From contig NC_091247.1 in the NCBI RefSeq assembly GCF_042477335.2, forward strand, positions 223,410,001 to 223,474,000: DNA of 64,000 nt, read 5' to 3'. The first letter of the stretch is position 1. Every line of letters starts with the position of its first letter. The notes under the pieces are model-generated. The model searched no databases and had not been told where the DNA came from. It was given only the letters and a program-made list of their open reading frames with translations. Positions 1 to 10,000 of this stretch are shown piece after piece. Source of the DNA: Ovis canadensis. Lineage: Eukaryota > Chordata > Mammalia > Artiodactyla > Bovidae. The translations under genes and the position numbers were made by a program.

Positions 1-234
1 CCACCAGTGACCTGGCTGCTTCAGCCAGCTCCCAGATGGCTGCTTTCAGGAAGGTTCCCATAGCAACCGGAAGCTGGAAAAACCTGCCTGCCCAGATTAG
101 TGATATCACTTCCAGCTCCTGTTGGGAACTCAGGGATTCGGGGGCAGTTAGTGAGAGAAATGGCCTATATATATAATTTGCAGAGAGAGTCATTAAAATA
201 TATCGAGTCTGGCCTGTTCTCACTGTTCCCACAA

Positions 235-780
235 TAGCAAAGCCAACATCATTCCTACTGCGTCACCACCCCCTGCCCTGCAGTCTCTCTGCACAGCAGC
301 CAGAGAGAACTTTTAAATCCGGAGTCAGATTGGGGCTCATCGCTGCTTAGGACCCGTAGGAGAATGAGACCCGGCTCTCTGTTGCGCTGTAAGGCCCTCC
401 TGAGCCGGCTGCCCCTGCAGCTGCTTCCGCCTGCCGCGCACCCCGCTGCTGCGCCTGCCGCCTGGATCCTCCTGCCTCAGGAGCCGCAGGACTTGGCTCC
501 CACTTCCTTTTGTTTGGGTCTTTGCTTGGATGTCACCTAATCCTCAGAGAACTTTTCCTGACCACGTTAGCTACGTGGCCCCTTTCTCCTGACGCTTCTG
601 TTCCTCTTCCCTCAGAGGACTGTAGCTAGCACCGTCTGGCAGCTGTTTCTGTGTTCGCCATCTGAATCTCTGTTGGGATGTAATTGTGGGGACTTGCATT
701 TCATTTTTGCATCTCATCCCTGATAGCCATGCTTGGCTCATGGCAGCGCTCAGTAACTGCTGAGTGACTGAACGAACAAG
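235..780 (+). repeat. L2 LINE 3'-end fragment
   Basis: The text follows the typical L2 3' end: a 'treat/withhold' style run of C-rich sequence, a segment like 'gatgtcacct..ctcagagaacttttcctgaccac', then a 'gcttggctcatggcagcgctcagtaact' tail ending in the gaatgaacga-like terminus. Strongly diverged, as expected of L2. Boundaries are approximate. Confidence 0.55.
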
Positions 781-1109
781 GGGCAAGCCAAGGTCGGGAA
801 AGGTAGTTGTATGCTGAGAACTGCCTTCCCAGCCCGCTCCGTCCTCCACAGACAGCACCCGCTTCCTCCGCACATTCTCCACCCTTCTGGAGGAAATAGC
901 CAGGTCACTACCTCTGAGGCGCTGGTGATGAGAAGTGTTTCTGATGATCTCAACTGGCATGTGTTACACTGAACCATAGGAAGTTGTTGTTTTTTGAGGT
1001 TGTAATGGATGGTTTTCAGCAGTTGTCATATGGCCTTTAGTAACCTCAGTGTAGAGGGTCCAATAATTAACAGTAACCTTCCAGAAGTTAGGAGGACCCC
1101 TGCTTATCG

Positions 1110-1330
1110 CCTGATGCTTCCTGAGCATTCACTGTGTGTCAGGGCAGTAGCGCCCTTTGTGTTCTCATGCCATCCTCATAACCATTTTAGGACGTAAGTA
1201 CTGTTATTCTATCCAGTCTGTGGAGAACAAAACTGAGATTCAAATAAGTGATGTGAATGTGCCCAAAGTTATAAGCGGGGAGCCACAGAGCTGGGGTGTG
1301 AATCCACATCTGTCTGACCAGAGAGGTCTT
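1110..1330 (-). repeat. MIR SINE fragment
   Basis: Antisense MIR signature: 'ctgagcattcactgtgtgtcag', then 'ctcataaccattttaggacgtaagtactgttattc', then a cleared 'gaacaaaactgagattcaaataagtg' segment and a 'ggtgtgaatccacatctgtctgacc' end. Family recognised from memory of the consensus; edges approximate. Confidence 0.55.
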
Positions 1331-2499
1331 CACTTGAACCGCAGCACCGTCTGGCCCTGCACAAAGGTGGCAGAGGATGAGCTGGAGAGCCGCGCCCTCC
1401 TAAGGCTGATGCCCCAGCAGCGTGCTCGCCCAGGGCTCCGGGCCGCAGTGGCGTGGCCAAGCTCTGGGGTTCTTCCCAGCACTGCCGAGCTGGTGGCCGA
1501 CCACCAGCCTCTCAGCCGGTGCCACGCCGGGGACACGGTTATCAGGGTCCGTTTGGGAGACTGTGCGTGGGTCTCCTCTCGGCTTGTTGCTCATGTGTGA
1601 GGACTGGAGATAATCTGCATCAGAACATGCTGTGAGGATGAATGCTGGCATGATTTTAGGAACTTCTAGCTTTAATGTAGAAATACTTGCTCCAGCCATC
1701 ACAGAATTCTGATTAAAACCAGGCCCCACATACCTGTCACACTGAAGGAAGACATTACGTCTTCCTTTCGCAAAGCAGACAGACAGGTCTAGGACGGCTG
1801 GCCCATTAGGGAAGTGGGTTCTGCCATCTGTTTCTCAGCAGGACTTGTCTGAAAGCAGGAGGGCTGCCTCCCAGGTGGGCCATCATGATGAGCATTTAGC
1901 TCATACATGGCCCAGTTAGGTTGTGTCTGGGCAGGAGGAGGGGCTGGTGACCCAGCTGAACTGCCCTTGGGACAAACTGATTAGTTTTGGCCCCAGATTT
2001 GCAAGTGTGTCTTTAAAGAGAGCTAAGATTTTTTTCATGTGCCTAGTTTTCAACGTATGCTGGAGTAAAGGGTCCATAGGCTGATGTTTTCTCAGGGTGC
2101 CCTCGATGGTTCTTTGACTTCCCTTTTTGTTTCTTGCTCACTCACCTGATCCTTTGAGTTTACCCAGAACTCTGCAGACAGCAGGGAGGAGAAGAAGCCA
2201 ACAGCTGTCACCTTCGAGCTCCTGTCACCTGAAAAATGGCAGAAGGATGTTTAGGGCTAGGTGGATATGGTTCCAAAACCTAGACGGCAACTTGTCCTAA
2301 AAGATTTCAACCACATCTCCATGGTTATCTTCTGTTTATGCTACCTTCCTTTCATTTCAAGGTTAGAAGTAAAAGGCTTCATTCAGAAAAAGGCTGAGAA
2401 ACTGCGTTTCTGTCGAGGCTCAAGCAGGTGGTGATAGGTTCTTTCTGAAAGGAGCAGGTGAGAAAGTGAGAGGAAGCCTTGAGCGCTGATGCCTCCGCT

Positions 2500-3400
2500 G
2501 ACTATTGTTTTAAAATTGAGATACAAATCACATGCTACAAAGTTTACTACTTTTACAGTGGATAATTCAGTGGTTTGAATATTTCATGCTGTTGTGTGGC
2601 TAATCACCACTCTCCAATTCCAGACCAGTTTTCACCTCCACAGATAGATACCCCGCACGCATCCTTCCCCTGCCTTCTGCCGTCCCCTCTCCTCAGCCCC
2701 TGGCCGTCACTAACCTACTTTCTGTAACTGGGGATTTGCTTCTGCTGGATATTTCTTTTAAATAGAATCATACCGCTATCCATCCTCTTGTGACTGGCTT
2801 CTTTACCTGAGCATACTGTTCTTAAGGTTCACTATGGTGTGGCATTCTTAGCACTTCACCCCTCTCTACGGCTGACTGATACTCCTGTGTGGACGTGCTG
2901 TGCCTTCCATAAACCCCTGCACCGGTTCGTGGACACACGGGCTGTTACTGCATTTGGCCCAGAACGCGCGGTTCTGCTGTGAACCTCCATGTAGTTTTCT
3001 GTATGGATACCTGTTTTAACTTCTGTGGGTAGGAGTGTAACTAGGAGTGGAATTCTGGGGTCACATGGTAGCCCTATATCTCACCTTTTGAGGAGCGTCA
3101 GAGCGCTTCCCACAGCAGCTGCGCCATCTGACGTTCCCACCAGCAGCAGAGGAGGCTTCCAGTTTCGCCACATCCTCGTCAACCCTGATCATTGCCTTTT
3201 TGATGATAGCTGTCCTCGTGGCTGTGACATGGTCTCTTACTGTGGTTCTGATGTGCATTTTCCTGGTGACTAATGATGCTGAACATCTTTGTACCTGCTC
3301 ACTGGCTACTTAACATCTGTTCTTTAGAGAAATGTCTGTTCAGATCTTAAGCTTGTTTTTAAAAATTGGGCTATTTGTCTTTTTATTGTTGAGTCACTTT
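2500..3400 (-). repeat. Old L1 (L1M-type) 3' end, antisense
   Basis: The segment reads as the reverse of the L1 3' region: 'gtacaattcagtggttt'-like sequence near 2560, 'cacatggtagccctatatctcacc' near 3062, 'ttcccaccagcagcagagga' near 3135, 'tcctcgtcaaccctgatcattgc' near 3173 and 'tttgtctttttattgttgagt' near 3370. It is diverged and open frames in it are not meaningful. Confidence 0.7.
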
Positions 3401-4066
3401 TTTAAGTGGACAAAAAGAGGCAAGGGTTTAAACAATAACAGCAGATTTAGTTAGATTGCAGCTTCATAGTTTTCCAGCTGTGAGTGCTGAAAAGTGTGGT
3501 GGATGAAGTGGAAACGCCAGAGTCAGGTGAGTGGAGGTACTGACTCAGACGTGTTCTAAGTGATTCCTCAAAAATTCTGGCTTTGAGGAACCTATTCACG
3601 GAAGTTTCGGTAGTGTCTGGTCTTTGTTTTCTGTTTGGGGGACGTTTGCTTGGGCGTAGAGCATCAGGAAGTCTGTCTGTGTGGTCCTCTTCAGCCGCAG
3701 GAGTGCGGGGACTGAGCAGACTCTCCTCTTGGCCCACAGAGCTGTCGAAAACAGCAGTTTTATAGCCTCTTCACAGTGTCTTTCCTCTTGAACGAAATGT
3801 TGAGAACAGTAGGCTTTTTCTTTCAAGTGAGACTTTTCTTTCCGTGTCAAACATTTCCCTTGCCACCGCCCTGGACCAGCATAGCAGTCTATGTATAGAA
3901 AGGACCCCCTGCAGAGGGGCTGTGGTAGCTGACTTTCCCCTTTGCACTTCTGCCCGAGCAGATGTTTCTGGACCAGATGACACTTGAGGAGCCTCCCAGC
4001 TCTGAGACACTAGGCTAGGAAACCCCAGTCTGGATCTGCAGAAGATTCTCCTGTCCTCTCCGCACA

Positions 4067-7000
4067 ATGTCAGGTGGGAGGCAGGGGCCTGGCTTGGAAG
4101 TGGGGTGACGGGCCCTCCAGGGGGAAAGGAGTCTTTACCCAAAAGGACCTTCCTGGTGGGAGGGAAGCAGGCTTGTTTCCCACGGACCTTCGAGGGTCAC
4201 GTGGACCGTCCAGGTCAGAGGTAGAGAAAGGAGGAAGTCTGACAGGCCTTGAGGGGGGTTACTGCCACTGTCTCCTGTTTCTCCGAGTCCCTGTCCCCCT
4301 CTCCCTGCAGTCCTCATACGCAGGTGGAAGGAGAGCCGGGGAGGAGGGCAGTTCCGTCTGGAGCACACCGCTAGTCTCCTGTAACTGCCTCCAAAAGTTG
4401 CTCGTTGCTAGCTTTCTCCGCTCCCACGTCCACCCCACTCTGGATGGTCCAGTCCTTTACCGGTGGCGCGTGGGGCGTGGGGGTGTCTCAACCTGCATTT
4501 CCCCTTGGATACTCTGCATTGTGTTTATCTCCTATTGCTGGTCTTCCCTGCTTTTAGGAAGTCACGTGCCTTCTGCCAATGGCCCCTTCTCAGCCCTGAC
4601 TCCGAGTATGTGGCCCCAGGAGATCCTGGCCAAGTGCGCACAGGTACAGCAGGCTCAGCGGCCCTGCCCCACACTGGGCGCCCGGGGGCCACCATCTGCT
4701 GCAGGTGTCTGGGAGGGGAGCCACTCCCCTGTATTCACGTGGGCCCCAGAGACAGCTTCTTAGCGCCACAGCCTCTGTGAGTCAGGCATTAGGTTGGAGA
4801 AAAAGTAAGACCTCTGCTCTCGGTATTATGGGGACACGAAAACACATAAAATGTGTTTCTTGCCTTGACCTTATTATCTTTGACCTCTGAGGAAAACAAG
4901 GAAAATGCGGGGAGAATTTGAGAGGGTCGTGGGCCCCGTAGCTGAGAGATGACCACGGGAGGCTTCAGGGAAGGCTGGGAGGAGTGCAGTAGTGCCGACC
5001 TTCCCACCCCCGGCTCCAGGAGGAGGCGGCCGAGGAGCAGCCAGAGGTCCGCTACGACGAGTTCGGGTTCCGCGTGGACAAGGAAGGTGAGACTGAGCCC
5101 CTCGGGGGTAACCTGCCCCCGTCCTTGTTGGGGAGCACCAGCTCTGTGACCCATGACACTGCGGTGGCCTCGGGCTCTGGATGTTTCACCCTGATGTTCT
5201 AGAATCATGCACAAAGCCACATCTGATGCTGATGCTATTACAAGTATACGGAGTCCTCCAGGATATTTTTGGTTTTGGAGAGGGCGAGGTTCCCTTTTTT
5301 CTTTTCTTTGCCACTCTGCACAGCTTGTGGAATCTTAGTTCCCCAACCAGGGATTGAACCTGGGCCCTTGGCAAAGAAAGTGCTAAGTCCTAGCCAGTGG
5401 ACCATCAGGAATTCCCTGTTTTTGTTTTTAAGATTAATTTTATTGATCGTAATATGATAATAAAAGCAGTAATGTTCATTATAAAGAATTTAAAAAATAC
5501 ATCAAAGATGTATTTAAAAATACAAAGATGTATTTAAAAATACATTAAAGATTAAAACAAATCAATCCTTAATCCTACAACCTGCAGATAACTGCTGACA
5601 TTTCAGTGTGGTTTTTCCTGGCTTTGTGAGTGTCTGTTTGTACCTTTCATAACTAAGATGGTATCATATACGTGTTTTTATATTGTTCTTATATCTCTTC
5701 ACCTTATTCCATGAGCATTTGTCTGTCAGTTAAGATATTCTTTAAAGAATATTTTCTGTGACTGTGTACTGTCCCATCATAATGGGCTGGTCATCGTGTA
5801 TCTGCGACCAGTCTTCTGTAAGCGAACCCCAGGCCATCCCCACTGCTTGCTGCTATCGGTTGCCACATGGGCGCTTGGGAGGCTGTCTGCCAGAACCCAG
5901 GGTGGCCTGCCACCAACCAGATAACTGACTGAGACCAGCCGTCTGCAGGTCATGCACATTTCCAGTTCTGACTAGTCTTCCTTGTTGTCTGGTTCATAGG
6001 CAGGTATTTATGAGTTAAAAGCTGCGCCTGAGAGGAACATAGGGAACTTTCTAGTATGATGGGAGTATTCTGTATCCTGACGGGGACAGTGTTTAGATGT
6101 TTGTTTATTGATCCTCGACAAAGACGAGGCCAACAGGATTTTCAGGGTAGAAGGGTGAACACCTAGGGAGCAGGGATGGTGGGCTCATTGGTCTGGTTTA
6201 GGGGAGACAATGAAGAGCGCAGATTTGCTGTCCAGGGTGCCAGGGAAGTGGCTGGAAAGGGGGCCGTGGGTTTCAGCAGTGAGATCGGGGCAGTGGACCC
6301 TGAGCCTGGCCCTCTGCTCTCGGAGCACAGACAGCGGGGTCACTGTTCCCCCTCTCCACAGATGCAGATGGCACCCCCTATTCCGGCCAGCTGCTGGAGG
6401 ACCCCCCCCAGAGGCTGCGCTGGCAGGCCCACCTGGAGTTCACCCACAACCACGACGTGGGGGACCTCACCTGGGACAAGATTGCCGTCTCGCTGCCCCG
6501 CTCGGAGAAGCTCCGCTCCCTGGTGCTGGCCGGGGTCCCCCACAGCATGAGGCCACAGGTGAGGCGGGGGGCCACGGAGGCCATGGGGACCGGGGCCCCG
6601 CGGGGACTGAGTGCTGTGCCCTGCCCCCTCCTCAGCTGTGGATGCGGCTGTCTGGGGCCCTGCAGAAGAAGAGGAACTCCGAGCTGTCCTACCGAGAGAT
6701 CGTGAAGAACAGCTCCAACGATGAGACCATTGCCGCCAAGCAGGTGAGGCCCTGTGGTGGGGGGCAAGGAGTGGGGGGAGGCCCCTCAGGGGTGGCCAGG
6801 AGGCAACCTTGGGTAGTCCTTTCACCCGCACACCTGTGCCTGGAGCCAGCTTCTTCCTTGGTTCCTCTATGGGTTGGGGGGACAGTCAGAAAAGTCACCA
6901 TACCCAGTGCGTATTAGGGTCCCCTGGAGACTTTAAATGCAGGTTTCCAGGCTTCTTTCCAGAGATTCTCATTCCATAGCTCTGGCTCTAGCCCCAGGCT

Positions 7001-10000
7001 TCTGTAGTTTTGTTGAGAAGGTCCCAGTGAACCACCGTGGCCTCAGCTGCACACCAGCTGGGCTCTGACCCCCAGGGGAGGAGGGTTAACTTTGACCCAG
7101 AGCCTGAGGACCCCCCCTTCCTGGGAGAGAAGCCAACTTGAGGTTTGCCCCACACAGGGGTCCCTGGCCTCCTCCCCGGGGGCCTCGGTGTCGGGGGTGC
7201 GGAGGCTGTGCCGCTGCAGCTGCGCCTCACCGGCTCTTGTTGTGGGCGGGCTGCCGGCAGATCGAGAAAGACCTGCTCCGCACCATGCCCAGCAACGCCT
7301 GCTTCGCCCACGTGAGCGGCGTCGGGGTGCCCCGCCTACGCAGGGTGCTCCGAGCGCTGGCCTGGCTCTACCCGGAGATCGGCTACTGCCAGGGCACGGG
7401 CATGGTGAGCACAGCCCGGGGCGACCCATCTCACCGTCGGGATGGGAGGCGGGGAGGAGAGAGTGGCGGGGGCGTCCAGAGCAGGGAGAGGGCTGCCAGG
7501 TGCCTGAGGCGGGCACATGGTCTGTGGTGTGACCCCCACAGAGGCCACCTTACTCTGATGGGTCCCCCCGACAGTGTGTGGAGACCTGGGTAGATGCCCC
7601 TCGTCCCCCTGCCCTGCCAGGTGGCTGCCTGCCTCCTGCTCTTCCTGGAGGAGGACGACGCCTTCTGGATGATGTGCGCCATCATTGAGGACCTGCTCCC
7701 CGCCTCCTACTTCAGCACCACCCTGCTGGGTGTGCAGACGGACCAGCGCGTCCTGCGGCACCTCATCGTCCAGTACCTGCCTCGCCTGGACAGGCTGCTC
7801 CAGGAGCACGACATTGGTGAGGGCCCGACCCGCCTCTGCTCTGGGTCCCGGGGTCCCAGCTTGGGCTTGGGTGCCGCGGGTCTGAGACCTCGGGAAGTGG
7901 CTGAGGACAGTACCTGGAGGCTCAGGAGGAAGAAGGGGGCGTGCCCCCCTGCGCTGCTCTCTTGCTCTCTGCAGCCCTGCCTTCTACACGCGGGCCTGGG
8001 GGACGCCCCGCCTCCTCCATGGCTCGCGGGCCTGCCGGACGCCCCGCCCTTGCAGCCCTGCCTCCTCCACGCGGGCCTGCGGGACGCCCCGCCCTGTGGC
8101 CCCGCCTCCTCCACGCAGGCCTGGGGGACGCCCCGCCCTGTGGCCCCGCCTCCTCCACGTGGGCCTGGGGGATGACCCGCCCTGTGGCCCCGCCTCCTCC
8201 ACGCGGGCCTGGGGGATGCCCCTCCCTGGCAGCCCACCGCCCCTGGCCCCGCCGTGTGTCCGCAGAGCTGTCGCTCATCACACTGCACTGGTTCCTCACG
8301 GCCTTCGCCAGCGTGGTGCACATCCGCCTGCTGCTCCGCCTCTGGGACCTGTTTTTCTACGAGGGCTCCCTGGTGCTGTTCCAGGCCACACTGGGCATGC
8401 TGCGCCTCAAGGTGACGGCCTAGCCCCGGCGTCAGAGGCGGCTCCCTGGCAGCCCCGCCGGGCCGGCCCTCCGCCGGTCCGGGTCACAGCCTCCTGCGGC
8501 CTGAACATCAGCCCATTGGGGGACGGGGGTGTCTCTCAGGGCCAGGGCCTCCTTGTGCTCAGCTTGACCGTGCAGGGAAGTCACCCCGGTGGCTTGGGTC
8601 TGCCAGGCGGTGACGCCCACCCTTCGCCCGGCCCAGGAAGACGAGCTGATCCAGTCGGAGAACTCGGCCTCCATTTTCAACACGCTGTCAGACATCCCGT
8701 CGCAGCTGGAGGACGCGGACCTGCTGCTGGCGGAGGCCATGCGGCTGGCGGGCTCGCTCACCGCCGTGGCCGTGGAGGCCCAGCGCCGCAAGCACCTGGC
8801 CTACCTGCTGGCCGACCAGGGCCAGCTCCTGGGCACCACCGCCACCGCTAGCCTCTCTCAGGTGGGCATGGGAGGGAGGAGGCCCCGCTCACCTCCGCTC
8901 CTCAGCTCCCAGGGCCCAGCTTGCCCGGGTCACTGCTGTGGAGGGACCACCAATTTGCCCTTGGCACGTGTCTGCCAAGAGCTACCCTGTTTGGGTGTAG
9001 GATAGACCCAGGTTTGATTTGACCCTCAGAGCTGGCGTCAGAGGCCACGTTAGAGAAGGCAGCATGAGTGAGATGCCAGCCGGGCCTCGTGTGGGAGGGC
9101 TCTGCTCGCTGCCCCCCTGTGCTGGGGCGCCATCTGAGTGCTGAGTGCCAAGCCCTGCTGACCTGACTTCATGCCCGCAGGTGGTCTGGGTGCTGGACGC
9201 CCGGCCCCACTGACCTGACTTCGTGCCTGCAGGTGGTCTGGGTGCTGGGCGCCCGGCCCCACTGACCTGGCTCCGTGCCCGAAGGTGGTCTGGGTGCTGG
9301 GTGCCCGGCCCCGCTGACCTGGCTCCGTGCCCGCAGGTGGTGCGCCGCAGGACTCAGCGGAGGAAGGCCGGCATCACATCGCTGCTCTTCGGTGAGCGCT
9401 CCGTGCAGGCGGCCGGGCGCTGGGCTGGGCTCTGAAAGTGGGGCAACGGGGGTGATCAGACTCACGCTCCATGTAGACTCTGTGCTTCCTTGGAGTCGGG
9501 AGGAGGCACAGCCACGGCTGCTGTTGTCTTGGCCTCGCAGGGGAGGACGACCTGGAGGCGATGAAGGCCAAAAACATCAAGCAGACGGAGCTGGTGGCAG
9601 ACCTTCGGGAAGCTATCCTGCGTGTGGCCCGCCACTTCCAGTGCACAGACCCCAAGAACTGCAATGTGGTGAGTCTCGGCGCCCAGCCGTGGTTGCAGGG
9701 CTTGACCGGGGCCGCACTTCCCTGGCCTGAGCAGTGGCCTTTCTGCCGCCCTGGCAGGAGCTGACCCCGGACTATAGCATGGAGAGCCACCAGCGGGACC
9801 ACGAGAACTACGTGGCCTGCTCGCGTGGCCACCCGCGCCGGGCCAAGGCCCTGCTGGACTTCGAGCGCCATGACGACGATGAGCTGGGCTTCCGCAAGAA
9901 TGACATCATCACGGTGTGTGGGGGGAGCGGGCGCCTTCCCTTGGCAGCGGGTGGGGTGGCCAGGCCCTCGCTTGGCCAGAGCTCCAACCCAGGACAAAGC

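Larger units (their letters stand above)
1..4066. other. Non-coding region upstream of the SGSM3 start codon
   Basis: No coding exon is supportable here. By analogy with human SGSM3, whose first exon is non-coding and distant, this is probably SGSM3 intron/5' UTR; the 5' UTR part of the exon ending at 4073 must lie directly before 4067, but I cannot place its acceptor securely. The stretch contains an L2 fragment, a MIR fragment and an old antisense L1 3' end (listed separately). The short open frames here show no domain or splice support. 3430-3980 holds no repeat or gene that I recognise. Confidence 0.6.
6500..8411 (+). other. SGSM3: SGSM3 TBC (Rab-GAP) domain exons
   Basis: Residues about 105-310, spread over five exons. 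It begins near [13 protein letters not shown] at the end of the exon 6362-6558. The exon 7261-7404 opens with IEKDLLR, the IxxDxxR arginine-finger motif (R162), and closes with IGYCQGTGM, the YxQ glutamine-finger motif (Q199). The next two exons encode the helical C-terminal half with the conserved WDLFFYEG stretch. Both catalytic fingers are present, as required by the known dual-finger TBC mechanism. Confidence 0.9.

Noticed and set aside
4074..4763. 229-codon plus-strand open frame
   Set aside because: It reads through an SGSM3 intron into the exon 4558-4643; only the part matching [12 protein letters not shown] is real.
7707..8321. Long minus- and plus-strand open frames with repeating peptide
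   Set aside because: Translation of the 44-bp minisatellite; periodic low-complexity peptide, not a gene.
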